A stretch of DNA of 64,000 nucleotides from Microbacterium sp. SY138 (GCF_039729145.1 NZ_CP155793.1:3286001-3350000); one strand, 5' to 3'; positions 16,349 through 26,487 are shown, counted from the stretch's first letter. The notes: generated by a model from the letters alone, not told the origin. Numbers and translations: made by a program.

Positions 16349-17716
16349 ATGGCCACCCGGAAACCCGCTCCTCCCGCGTACGTGTGCACGGAATGCGGGT
16401 GGACGACCGCGAAGTGGGTCGGCCGCTGCGGCGAGTGTCAGCAGTGGGGAACGGTGCAGGAACAGGCGGCGCAGACCGGCATCCTCCGTCGCGTCGGCCC
16501 CGTCGCCCCGACGGCCGACCGTGCCGCTCGGCCCATCACGCAGATCACGACGCAGGATGCTCCGCGGCGCTCGAGCGGCGTCGGCGAGTTCGACCGTGTG
16601 CTCGGCGGCGGCATCGTGCCCGGCGCCGCCATCCTGCTCAGCGGAGAGCCGGGCGTCGGCAAGTCGACGCTGCTGCTCGAGGTCGCCGCCCAGGCCGCGC
16701 GCGGCGGGCGGCGCGTGCTCTACGCGAGCGCCGAGGAGTCCCCTGGCCAGGTGCGCCTGCGCGCCGAACGCACCGGCGCCCTGCACGACGAGCTCTACCT
16801 CGCCAGCGAGACCGATCTGGCGACGATCCTCGGCCACATCGACGAGGTCAAGCCTCAGCTGGTGATCGTCGACTCGGTGCAGACCGTCTCGTCGTCACTG
16901 ATCGACGGTGCCGCCGGGCAGCCGAGCCAGGTGCGCGAGGTCGCGGCCACCCTGATCCGCATCGCCAAGGACCGCGATCTGCCGATCATCATCGTCGGCC
17001 ACGTCACGAAAGACGGTCAGGTCGCCGGTCCCCGCGTGCTCGAGCACCTGGTCGACGTCGTCTGCCACTTCGAGGGCGACCGACAGACCTCGCTGCGCTT
17101 CATCCGCGCGCTCAAGAACCGCTTCGGCCCCACCGACGAGGTCGGCTGCTTCGAGATGACCGGAGACGGCATCGCCGAGGTGCCCGACCCCTCGGGGCTG
17201 TTCCTCTCGCAAGGGGCCACCGAGCCGGGTACCTGCGTCGCGATCTCGCTCGAAGGACGACGTGCGCTCCCTGTCGAGGTGCAGGCGCTGACGGTTCCCA
17301 GCAACGCACCGAATCCTCGCCGCATCGTGCACGGCCTCGACTCCTCACGGGTGGCGATGGTGCTGGCGATCCTCGAACGGCGCGCAGGCGTGCCCACCGG
17401 CAGCCTCGACGTGTACGTGTCGACGGTCGGCGGCGTGCGCTTCACCGAACCGGCAGCCGACCTTGCGATCGCCATCGCCGTGGCCGGTTCCATCCAACAG
17501 ATATCGGTGCCGCGCACCGTCGCGGCGGTGGGCGAGCTCAGTCTCGCGGGCGAGATCCGTCCGGTGACCCAGGCGGCACAGCGGCGGTCCGAGGCTGCGC
17601 GTCTCGGCTACGAGCAGGTGGTCGACGATCGCTCGAAGACGCTCCGCGCCGCGCTCGGCGATGTGCGGGCGCGCAACACCTCACGCCGCGCCGACCGCGA
17701 CATCCCGCCGTTCTGA
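16349..17716 (+). CDS. radA: DNA repair protein RadA
   Basis: A 455-residue protein of typical RadA length. It has an N-terminal zinc finger with Cys13, Cys16, Cys27 and Cys30 (CTECGW, RCGEC), Walker A GEPGVGKST, Walker B-like LVIVDSVQT, the RadA-specific KNRFG motif (KNRFGPTDEVGCFEM) and a C-terminal Lon-like domain (LDVYVSTVGGVRFTEPAADL). RadA is a DnaB-like helicase helping branch migration during recombination repair. TAGCCT ends six bases before the ATG, pointing to a leaderless mRNA. It is divergent from the cyd operon. Confidence 0.97.
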   Translation: MATRKPAPPAYVCTECGWTTAKWVGRCGECQQWGTVQEQAAQTGILRRVGPVAPTADRAARPITQITTQDAPRRSSGVGEFDRVLGGGIVPGAAILLSGEPGVGKSTLLLEVAAQAARGGRRVLYASAEESPGQVRLRAERTGALHDELYLASETDLATILGHIDEVKPQLVIVDSVQTVSSSLIDGAAGQPSQVREVAATLIRIAKDRDLPIIIVGHVTKDGQVAGPRVLEHLVDVVCHFEGDRQTSLRFIRALKNRFGPTDEVGCFEMTGDGIAEVPDPSGLFLSQGATEPGTCVAISLEGRRALPVEVQALTVPSNAPNPRRIVHGLDSSRVAMVLAILERRAGVPTGSLDVYVSTVGGVRFTEPAADLAIAIAVAGSIQQISVPRTVAAVGELSLAGEIRPVTQAAQRRSEAARLGYEQVVDDRSKTLRAALGDVRARNTSRRADRDIPPF

Positions 17717-17744
17717 CCGGTACCGCGCCGACGGGAGGCTGGTC

Positions 17745-18155
17745 TCAGGCGTCGAGCGCCTTGAGCAGTTCGGCGGGGTCCGCCTGCATCGGGTGGGGCC
17801 CTGCGATGTCGAGGAAGACCGTGGTGATCGGATGCGCCGCCAGGAACTTCCGCAGCCACTCCGCGCTGTAGATGCCCACGCCCGGCGGCAGATTGGCCGG
17901 CTTGTTCTTCGCGTCGCTGAACAGCAGCAGCGCGAGGTCACCGGTCTTCGGGTCACGGTATGTCCACACCTCGCCGCTGTCGAGCGGGTTGTCACGCGCC
18001 CCGGGCTTGATCAGCGGCACGACGGTGGTGCCGTGACGGAGAGCGAGAGCGACCGCGGCGACGTCCTGCTTCTCCAGGGCCTGTGCCAGAGCATCCGACC
18101 GGAAGTCCTCGGGTGCGGGCTTGTTCTTCGCGGACTTCGCCTTCTTCGCTGCCAT
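17745..18155 (-). CDS. SseB-like hypothetical protein
   Basis: A 136-residue protein with a Lys/Ala-rich start (MAAKKAKSAKNKPAPEDF) and a folded remainder. LAQALEKQDVAAVALAL, VVPLIKPGA, VWTYRDPKTGDLALLLFSDA and the end IAGPHPMQADPAELLKALD are typical of the SseB N-terminal domain family seen in many actinobacteria, where it is of unknown function. TAAGCT ends six bases before the ATG (leaderless). It faces radA tail to tail, 28 bp apart. The upstream 352-bp gap holds a candidate small RNA. Confidence 0.7.
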   Translation of the reverse strand: MAAKKAKSAKNKPAPEDFRSDALAQALEKQDVAAVALALRHGTTVVPLIKPGARDNPLDSGEVWTYRDPKTGDLALLLFSDAKNKPANLPPGVGIYSAEWLRKFLAAHPITTVFLDIAGPHPMQADPAELLKALDA

Positions 18156-18212
18156 GTGTCCAGCTTATTCACGGCGCAACGCGCAGAGCACCGATTCGGC
18201 CGTGGATACGAT

Positions 18213-18351
18213 TGGGGCCCTCTCGAGTCCCACATTGGGGACTGGGGTACTCGAGAGGGCCCTCGGACTCTCGGGCGGCGGTGTCGAAGCGCTGGGGACG
18301 CTGTAGTTCGACGCCACTGGGGATGGCTTGGTGCCGCTAATGCGGAGAGTC
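18213..18351 (-). ncRNA. candidate small RNA with repeated C-rich hairpin loops
   Basis: Within the 352-bp gap 18156-18507, a strong promoter on the minus strand (18358-18386) would start a transcript near 18351. It would fold into a hairpin AGCG-TCCCCAG-CGCT (18288-18302), a hairpin GCCA-TCCCCAG-TGGC (18313-18327) and a long final hairpin with perfect 14-bp arms GGGCCCTCTCGAGT / ACTCGAGAGGGCCC (18215-18262) and another C-rich loop. Two hairpins share the identical loop TCCCCAG. C-rich loops that pair with G-rich ribosome-binding sites are known from the actinobacterial 6C RNA. No reading frame here looks like protein. The end is set by the long hairpin, which lacks a U-tract. Confidence 0.55.
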
Positions 18352-18357
18352 GCTTCT

Positions 18358-18386
18358 ATGGTATCCCAAAGACCCACGGATGTCAG
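18358..18386 (-). promoter_or_regulatory. promoter of the candidate small RNA
   Basis: On the minus strand CTGACA (18386-18381) and TACCAT (18363-18358) are separated by exactly 17 bp, which is close to the sigma-A consensus. The promoter points toward the C-rich hairpins. Confidence 0.6.
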
Positions 18387-18507
18387 CATCGCGGGGGGAT
18401 GACCGCCGATGTCGCTCCGTTTCGTGCGAGATCCGCCGATTCGCAACGATTTCCGACGAGGTTCACCGGGATCCCTTCGAACTCAGCGGAGCGCGATCCG
18501 GCACGAC

Positions 18508-19158
18508 TCAGTAGAGCAGGATCTGCGCGCTCGACGGGCTCGTGAACCCGCCGATCGAGACCTCGACGTGGTACGAGGCTCCCCCGCCCGGTGCCCGCTG
18601 TCGGTTCTCCTGCGCGCAGGTCTCGACGCTCGAACGCGTGCGATCCCAGGTGACCGGGTCCTTGCTCGTGACGGTCGTGCCGGCCGTGAGCGTGGCGATC
18701 ATGCTGCTCGGGTTCTCCTGGCAGTCGGTCGAACGCCACCACACGTCGGCACCGCTGGAGATGGTGAAGGACTGGGTCGTCGATCCCACGTCGATCGTGC
18801 AGTCCTTCGTGCCCTTGTTCGTGAGCGAGATCGAGAGCTTCGGCAGCACGCCGGCTGCGTACGTCTCGGCGTCGGTCACGGCCGCGACCTCGATGTCGGC
18901 CGCCTCGCAGGGCGCGACCGCCGGAGTCTGCTCGGCGGACGGATCGGGGGTCGGCGACTCTCCGTCAGCGGTGGAGCTGGAGGAGGGCGAGGGAGATGTC
19001 GACGGCGTCGGAGACGGGGTGGACGCCGTGCCTGCGGCAGCCCACGGTCGCGCGATCAGAAGCCACGCTCCGATGCCGATGGCGGCGACGGCCAGCACGA
19101 GCGCGATCAGGACGACCAGTCGCCGACGACGGTACACGGCGGCGGAAGGACGAGGCAT
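18508..19158 (-). CDS. membrane-anchored extracellular protein, hypothetical
   Basis: A 216-residue protein. A basic start (MPRPSAAVYRRRR) is followed by a membrane helix (about 13-37), then a Ser/Thr/Pro linker (about 42-80) and a globular domain with Cys84, two further Cys near the middle and one near the end, suggesting disulfides. The domain (LSISLTNKGTKDCTIDVGS) resembles the DUF4232-like beta-sandwich domains common on actinobacterial surfaces. So it is probably tethered outside the membrane. TAGCCT ends six bases before ATG 19158 (leaderless). Function unknown. Confidence 0.75.
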   Translation of the reverse strand: MPRPSAAVYRRRRLVVLIALVLAVAAIGIGAWLLIARPWAAAGTASTPSPTPSTSPSPSSSSTADGESPTPDPSAEQTPAVAPCEAADIEVAAVTDAETYAAGVLPKLSISLTNKGTKDCTIDVGSTTQSFTISSGADVWWRSTDCQENPSSMIATLTAGTTVTSKDPVTWDRTRSSVETCAQENRQRAPGGGASYHVEVSIGGFTSPSSAQILLY

Positions 19159-19226
19159 GTCTCCAGGCTAAGCGATCCTCTGCCACGACCCGGGGAGGCC
19201 CCTCGGCACGGACCGGCGAAGGAGTG

Positions 19227-19727
19227 TCAGAGCACCTTGAGCATGCGGGTGTTGCCGAGGGTGTTCGGCTTCACGTGCGCGAGATCGAGGAACTCCTCGA
19301 CACCCGCGTCACCGCTGCGCAACAGCTGCGAGTACACGTCGGGGTCGACGACCTGCTCACCGATCGGCGTGTAGCCGCGTCGTCCGAAGAACTCCACCTC
19401 GAAGGTGAGGCAGAACAGGCGGGTCAGGCCGAGCATCCTGGCGTTCTCCTCGAGGCGGTCGACGATCGCACGTCCGACGCCGTGGTGCAGCCAGTCGTCG
19501 CGCACGAGCAGGGTGCGCACCTCGCCGAGGTCTTCCCAGATCACGTGCAGGGCACCGCACCCGATCAGCACCCCGTCGGCCTCTGCCACGACGAACTCCT
19601 GCACGGCGCCGTACAGCACCGCCAGATCCTTGCCGAGCAGGATGCGCTGCTCGACGAGCGGCTGCAGCAGGGTGCGGATGCCGACGATGTCAGCGCTGCG
19701 CGCCGGTCGGACGATGTACTCGCTCAC
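19227..19727 (-). CDS. argA: amino-acid N-acetyltransferase (ArgA-like GNAT)
   Basis: A 166-residue GNAT protein: IVRPARSADIVGIRTLLQPL at the start and the acetyl-CoA loop VRDDWLHHGVGRAIVDRLEE near residue 75-95. The sequence RLFCLTFEVEFFGRRGYTPI resembles the short, single-domain N-acetylglutamate synthases of actinobacteria, of the mycobacterial ArgA type. These catalyse the first step of arginine synthesis without a kinase-like domain. GTG 19727 is preceded by TAGGCT six bases upstream (leaderless). It stands alone between a membrane protein gene and clpC. Confidence 0.8.
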   Translation of the reverse strand: MSEYIVRPARSADIVGIRTLLQPLVEQRILLGKDLAVLYGAVQEFVVAEADGVLIGCGALHVIWEDLGEVRTLLVRDDWLHHGVGRAIVDRLEENARMLGLTRLFCLTFEVEFFGRRGYTPIGEQVVDPDVYSQLLRSGDAGVEEFLDLAHVKPNTLGNTRMLKVL

Positions 19728-19777
19728 ACCACAAGCCTAGAACCCGAGACCCGGCGGCACCTGTACCGGACACAGGA

Positions 19778-19807
19778 AAGGGGCGGATGCCGCAGCATCC
19801 GCCCCTT
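19778..19807. terminator. bidirectional-type hairpin after clpC
   Basis: Perfect 13-bp arms AAGGGGCGGATGC / GCATCCGCCCCTT around a 4-base loop, 20 bp beyond the clpC stop. On the minus strand the stem ends in TT with TCC following. Confidence 0.8.
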
Positions 19808-19826
19808 CTCATGAATCGACCGGAGG

Positions 19827-22361
<2,535 letters not shown>

Positions 22362-22375
22362 GCTGTGACTCCTTA

Positions 22376-22390
22376 TTCGCACGGGGCGAA
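22376..22390. promoter_or_regulatory. ClgR-like box upstream of clpC
   Basis: TTCGC-N5-GCGAA, a perfect 5+5 palindrome matching the core of the ClgR site, GTTCGC-N5-GCGAAC. It is centred 22 bp upstream of the clpC ATG. ClgR activates clp genes in Streptomyces, Corynebacterium and Mycobacterium. Confidence 0.6.
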
Positions 22391-22451
22391 GCGCTGACAC
22401 CTGTGGCGTTCTCTGCGCCTGTACATCGAGAGTAACCACCGTGCGGGGCAC

Positions 22452-22478
22452 GTATGCCCGTGTTCGCCGTGGGCATAC
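22452..22478. promoter_or_regulatory. inverted repeat GTATGCCC / GGGCATAC
   Basis: Perfect 8-bp arms around an 11-base centre that contains GTTCGCC, about 100 bp upstream of clpC. It could be a second regulator site for clpC. A GTCAACCCCC stretch on the minus strand follows directly (22490-22481). Confidence 0.4.
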
Positions 22479-22484
22479 CGGGGG

Positions 22485-22529
22485 TTGACCGAGTTATCGA
22501 CAGTCGTTATGTTAACGACTGTCGATAAC
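22485..22529 (+). promoter_or_regulatory. promoter buried in a 37-bp perfect palindrome (operator of the DUF2975/Xre operon)
   Basis: TTGACC (22485-22490), 17 bp, then TATGTT (22508-22513) form a sigma-A promoter for the genes from 22567. Positions 22493-22529 form a perfect palindrome: arm GTTATCGACAGTCGTTA, centre TGT, arm TAACGACTGTCGATAAC. Each arm is itself nearly palindromic (TAnCGACnGTCGnTA). So the site can also be seen as two operators 18 bp apart. It covers the spacer, the -10 and the start point, so a bound repressor would block transcription. The Xre protein at the end of the operon is the natural candidate. Confidence 0.75.
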
Positions 22530-22566
22530 AACGAGTCCGGAGCGGACCGTGCAGGAGGGGGACGAA

Positions 22567-23196
22567 ATGACCGAGGCACCGACGGCGACCAGAGCTGCGA
22601 GCCTGGTGGAGAAGACCGTCCTTGGCGTCATCGCCGGAGTAGCGGGGGCCATAGCCGTGGTCGATCTGGTCGGCGTCAGCATCCGCTCCGCCGTCCTCGT
22701 GACGAGCCCGGCGATCACGATTCCATCGATGCGGCTGCGGTCGGTCGACGCACCCGCGGTGCTCGCGGCATCCTCCAACATCTCCGAAGCGCAGTACGAC
22801 ACCGTCACGCTCACGACCGTGGGCCTGAGCCTGTCTCCCCGCCTGCTGCTCGCGATCGCCGACGGACTGGCGGTCCTGGGACCGATCGTGCTGTGCATCG
22901 CGGTCGCGTGGCTGTGCGTCCGTCTCTTCATCGGCCGCCCCTTCGGCACGGCGGCCACCTGGGGGATCGGCGTCGCAGCCATCACCGTCATGGCGGGTGG
23001 TCTGCTGAGCCAGGCCGTGCGCGCCAACGCGTTCAGCGAGATCGCCTACGAGCTGGACCTCGCATCCGCGGGAGTCCCCACATTCGAGATGTCGATCGAC
23101 CTCGCTCCACTCGGTTGGGCATTCGCGCTCGCGGTGGTCGCCGGCGCCTTCGAGATCGGTCAGCGTCTGCAGCGCGACACGGAAGGCCTCGTCTGA
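22567..23196 (+). CDS. DUF2975-like membrane protein (first of three paralogs)
   Basis: A 209-residue protein with about four membrane helices (about 15-37, 98-120, 128-150, 175-197) and a short outward loop (30-95). ALADG-like helix LLLAIADGLAVLGPIVLCI followed by WLCVRLFIGRPFGTAATWG recalls the DUF2975 family, usually found next to a small Xre regulator as here. It ends with RLQRDTEGLV, a tail shared by the next two proteins. Its stop overlaps the next ATG by one base (TGATG). Function unknown; related pairs are common in Gram-positive bacteria. Confidence 0.75.
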   Translation: MTEAPTATRAASLVEKTVLGVIAGVAGAIAVVDLVGVSIRSAVLVTSPAITIPSMRLRSVDAPAVLAASSNISEAQYDTVTLTTVGLSLSPRLLLAIADGLAVLGPIVLCIAVAWLCVRLFIGRPFGTAATWGIGVAAITVMAGGLLSQAVRANAFSEIAYELDLASAGVPTFEMSIDLAPLGWAFALAVVAGAFEIGQRLQRDTEGLV

Positions 23197-23831
23197 TGAC
23201 CAGCACCACCAACGCGCGCTCCGAGAAGGCGGATGCGATCACCGTGATCCTGTACGCCGCCGTGGCGCTGGTCACGGTCGGGCTCGCCACCGTTCTGCGC
23301 GTCGGCAGCACCTTCCGCGAGACCGGGATCGCTTGGACGGTCCCGATCGACCAGCAGCCGATCTCCGCCACGACCGACTCCGGTGCCATCTCGATCGAGG
23401 GGTTCGCGGACGAGGCGATGGTCATCGCCGACGGGGTGAACGCGGCCTCGGTCACGGCCATCATCGCCGCCATCGCGCTGTGGGCTCTCGCGGCCGTCGC
23501 GGTCATCGCGGCGGTGACGCTGGTCGCCTGGAACTTCCTCCGCGGACGCTTCTTCGTCCGTCCGAACGCGCGAGCCTTCGACGTGATCGGTTGGACGCTC
23601 GTCGGCGCTCCGATCCTGATCGTGATGTTGGAGACGATGGGCCGCAACGGCGTCACCTCCGCTCTCGGCATCGGCGACGGGGAACCGGTGCATCCGATCG
23701 AGTTCTGGAGCGTCGCGCCGATCTTCGCCACCGGGGTGACGGTGGGTCTGATCGCGGTGGCATTCCGCCGCGGCATCCGGTTACAGAACGAGAAGCTCGC
23801 GCTCGAGAAGGAAACGGAAGGACTCGTCTGA
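23196..23831 (+). CDS. DUF2975-like membrane protein (second of three paralogs)
   Basis: A 211-residue protein with four predicted membrane helices (about 14-35, 84-112, 130-150, 178-197). FLRGRFFVRPNARAFDVIGW corresponds to the loop after the second helix in its neighbours. The basic segment FRRGIRLQNEKLALEKETEGLV (first half within the last 25 residues) ends with ETEGLV. Start ATG and previous stop share one base, as do its stop and the next ATG, so all are translated together. Function unknown. Confidence 0.75.
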   Translation: MTSTTNARSEKADAITVILYAAVALVTVGLATVLRVGSTFRETGIAWTVPIDQQPISATTDSGAISIEGFADEAMVIADGVNAASVTAIIAAIALWALAAVAVIAAVTLVAWNFLRGRFFVRPNARAFDVIGWTLVGAPILIVMLETMGRNGVTSALGIGDGEPVHPIEFWSVAPIFATGVTVGLIAVAFRRGIRLQNEKLALEKETEGLV

Positions 23832-24604
23832 TGCTCAGCTTCGGTTCGGACGAGGTGTGGCCGTCCCTGCTCAACATCGGGATCGCGCTCGCGGTGATCG
23901 CGGTCATCCTCGGTGTCGTCGTGTGGAGAGGGCGCCGGAGGGGCAGCCGCACGATCGCGCTCGACGCGGCACTCACGCTCTCCGGGTGGTGGATCCTGAT
24001 GTCGGCGGTGGGCGCTGTGATCTACATCTTCAAGGCGTTCACCGTCCCCTGGGCGGAGTTCGACGGTCAGACCCACGTGTATCTGGATTGGCCGGCCGGT
24101 CTGGCGTGCTCGGAGTTCGGTGACAGCGCAACGACGATGCTGACCTGTGGCAGCGAGCAGCTCTCCGAGTTCACTGTCGGCCAGGCGTCGCTGGAGCTCC
24201 GGCTGCTCGCGGCGTCCGCACAACTGAGCAGCCTTGCTCTGGCCACCATGCCCGCGGTCATCGTGGCGGTCATCTGCTTCCAGACGTTGCGGGGCCGCGC
24301 GTTCTCACGCTCCGTGACGCGTGGCCTCACCGGCGGCGCGATCGCCGTGCTCGTGTTCGGCGTGGCGGCCGACCTCCTGAGCGGTATCGCAGCCACAGCC
24401 GGCCTTCGCGAGGTCTTCTCACCGGACAGCGAGTGGTACCCATCGTTCTACCAACTGACCGTCACGCCGCTCCCCTTCGTCGGCGCGCTCGGGCTGCTCG
24501 CTCTCGCCGCCGTGTTCCGTCAGGGCACACGTCTCGAGCAGGAAAGGGCGCAACTGCAGCAGGAGAAGGCGGTTCTCGAGAAGGACACGGAGGGACTGGT
24601 GTGA
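23831..24604 (+). CDS. DUF2975-like membrane protein (third of three paralogs)
   Basis: A 257-residue protein, longer than its two relatives by an outward segment with two Cys (about residues 84-115: LACSEF and MLTCGSEQL), which could form a disulfide. There are four to five membrane helices. CFQTLRGRAFSRSVTRGLTG matches the positive loop of the paralogs. A C-terminal coiled segment with EQERAQLQQEKAVLEKDTEGLV-type repeats (last about 22 residues) ends with the shared DTEGLV. GTGA overlap with the Xre gene. Function unknown. Confidence 0.75.
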   Translation: MLSFGSDEVWPSLLNIGIALAVIAVILGVVVWRGRRRGSRTIALDAALTLSGWWILMSAVGAVIYIFKAFTVPWAEFDGQTHVYLDWPAGLACSEFGDSATTMLTCGSEQLSEFTVGQASLELRLLAASAQLSSLALATMPAVIVAVICFQTLRGRAFSRSVTRGLTGGAIAVLVFGVAADLLSGIAATAGLREVFSPDSEWYPSFYQLTVTPLPFVGALGLLALAAVFRQGTRLEQERAQLQQEKAVLEKDTEGLV

Positions 24605-24837
24605 GCCCGGCGGAGAGCGACGACGAGTTCACCGGCATCCACTGCCGACTCGACGAGCTGCTCGCCGAACGCGGCATGACGCTCACCGAGCTGAGCGCCG
24701 CGGTCGGGGTGAGCATCGTGAACCTGTCGGTGCTGAAGAACGACCGCGCCCGTGCCATCCGCTACTCCACGCTGCGCGCGATCTGCGAGGCCCTCGACTG
24801 CGAGGTCGGCGAGCTGCTGGTGCTCGCCCCGCGCTGA
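24601..24837 (+). CDS. Xre-family helix-turn-helix regulator
   Basis: A 78-residue single-domain regulator starting from GTG 24601, coupled by GTGA to the third membrane gene. The helix-turn-helix is MTLTELSAAVGVSIVNLSVL followed by KNDRARAIRYSTLRAICEAL and DCEVGELLVL, the usual ending of small YozG-like Xre proteins found with DUF2975. It probably binds the palindrome at 22493-22529 and represses its own operon, with the membrane proteins perhaps sequestering or controlling it (inference). Confidence 0.85.
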   Translation: MSPAESDDEFTGIHCRLDELLAERGMTLTELSAAVGVSIVNLSVLKNDRARAIRYSTLRAICEALDCEVGELLVLAPR

Positions 24838-24852
24838 CGGGGAACGCTCCCG

Positions 24853-24907
24853 CCGGTCGCAGTTCCTGCCGCCCGTGGCGCGTTCAGGCGGCAGGAAGTG
24901 CGACCGG
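24853..24907. repeat. long near-perfect hairpin (21-bp arms)
   Basis: The left arm at 24853-24873 (CCGGTCGCAGTTCCTGCCGCC is 21 bases; key halves CCGGTCGCA and TTCCTGCCGCC) pairs with the right arm at 24887-24907. There is a single mismatch and a 13-base loop. It lies 15 bp after the Xre stop. It may be a terminator, or a copy of a dispersed palindromic repeat because the arms contain a peculiar GGCAGGAA core. No U-tract. Confidence 0.6.
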
Positions 24908-25051
24908 AACCGGGCCTCCCCGCCGCACCGAACGGATTCCGGCTCACAACGTCATCCTTCGTCATATCCACCCAGGGAATTCTCAGGGAGTCATAGCGTT
25001 GGGCCTCATGGCGCGCACACGGTGCGCCGCGATTCTGGAGTCCCCACCCTC

Positions 25052-26476
25052 ATGAGCACCACCGCACGCGCCCAGAAGGCGCCTGATACCCGCGGACCGG
25101 TCCGGAAGCTGCTGACCTCGTTCGGCTTCCAGATCCTCGCCGCTCTCGTCCTCGGCATCGCCGCCGGTCTGATCGGCCGCCAGCTCGGCGCGACCGCCGA
25201 GAACCCGACCGGGCTGTCCGCGACACTCGACACCATCGGCAACTCGTATGTGACGCTGCTGCGCGCCGCCGTGGTCCCCCTGATCTTCACAGCGATCGTC
25301 GCCAGCATCTCGAACCTGCGTCGCGTGCAGAACGCCGCACGCCTGGCGGGCCAGACGATCCTGTGGTTCGCGATCACCGCGTTCATCGCCGTGATCATCG
25401 GCATCGTCCTCGGCCTCGTGATCCAGCCCGGCAACCGCGCCGGTGAGGGCCTCGAACCGGGCGACCCGTACACCGTGGGCACCTGGTGGAACTTCCTGCT
25501 CGGGCTCATCCCGCAGAACTTCCTCGGCCTCACCGTGAGCACCAACCCCGGAGCGGCTGAGGGCACCTTCTCGTCGAGCGTCGGCTTCAACATCCTGCAG
25601 GTCATCGTGGTCGCGGCCGTCGTCGGCATCGCCGCACTCAAGGCCGGCAAGAAGGCGGAGCCGTTCCTCGTCTTCACCGAGTCGCTGCTGAAGGTCATCC
25701 AGCGCGTGCTGTGGTGGATCATCCGCATCGCCCCGCTCGGCACGTTCGGCCTCATCGGCTCTGCGGTCATCAAGTACGGCTGGGAGAAGCTCGCCTCCCT
25801 CGGCTGGTTCGCCGCCGCCGTCTACATCGGTCTGGCCCTCGTGCTGTTCGTGGTCTACCCGATCCTCGTGCGCACGCACGGCCTCTCGATCAAGCAGTAC
25901 TTCTCGGGCGTCTGGCCCGCCGTGCAGCTGGCCTTCGTCAGCCGCTCCTCGATCGGCACCCTGCCGCTCACCGAGCGCGTGACCGAGCGCAACCTCGGTG
26001 TGCCCCGCTCGTACGCCTCGTTCGCCGTGCCGCTGGGCGCGACGACCAAGATGGACGGCTGCGCCGCGATCTACCCGGCCATCGCCGCGATCTTCGTCGC
26101 GCAGTTCTTCGGCATCGAGCTGAACTTCGTGCAGTACCTGCTGATCGTCATCGTCTCGGTCGTCGGCTCGGCCGCCACCGCCGGCACCACGGGTGCTGTG
26201 GTGATGCTCACGCTGACGCTGTCGACCCTGGGGCTGCCGCTCGAGGGCGTCGGGCTGCTGCTCGCGATCGACCCGATCCTCGACATGGGCCGCACGGCGG
26301 TCAACGTCGCCGGTCAGGCGCTGATCCCGACGATCGTCGCCAAGCGCGAGGGCATCCTGAACGAGGAGCTCTACAACGCGCCGCGTGAGGGCCTGCCCTT
26401 CGCCGACGACTCCGGAGACGACGACGCTCCCGAAGCGGATGCCTCCGCCGACAAGGAACCGGTCAGCGCCCGCTGA
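25052..26476 (+). CDS. dicarboxylate/amino acid:cation symporter (DAACS family)
   Basis: A 474-residue transporter with eight helices and two re-entrant loops. The loop motifs are RSSIGTLPLTERV (the serine-rich HP1 tip), GATTKMDGCA (helix 7, NMDGT-like) and GSAATAGTTGAVVM (HP2); DPILDMGRTAVNVAGQA carries the substrate-binding Asp/Arg region of helix 8. These fit sodium- or proton-coupled symport of C4-dicarboxylates or acidic amino acids. The tail is acidic and disordered. ATG 25052 has GGAG 12 nt upstream. Monocistronic, with a strong terminator behind it. Confidence 0.9.
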   Translation: MSTTARAQKAPDTRGPVRKLLTSFGFQILAALVLGIAAGLIGRQLGATAENPTGLSATLDTIGNSYVTLLRAAVVPLIFTAIVASISNLRRVQNAARLAGQTILWFAITAFIAVIIGIVLGLVIQPGNRAGEGLEPGDPYTVGTWWNFLLGLIPQNFLGLTVSTNPGAAEGTFSSSVGFNILQVIVVAAVVGIAALKAGKKAEPFLVFTESLLKVIQRVLWWIIRIAPLGTFGLIGSAVIKYGWEKLASLGWFAAAVYIGLALVLFVVYPILVRTHGLSIKQYFSGVWPAVQLAFVSRSSIGTLPLTERVTERNLGVPRSYASFAVPLGATTKMDGCAAIYPAIAAIFVAQFFGIELNFVQYLLIVIVSVVGSAATAGTTGAVVMLTLTLSTLGLPLEGVGLLLAIDPILDMGRTAVNVAGQALIPTIVAKREGILNEELYNAPREGLPFADDSGDDDAPEADASADKEPVSAR

Positions 26477-26487
26477 CCTCGCCGCGG

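Noticed and set aside
18165..18446. A 93-codon minus-strand frame across the small RNA candidate
   Set aside because: The frame begins upstream of the predicted promoter and its codons coincide with hairpin arms; structure explains the sequence better than protein coding.
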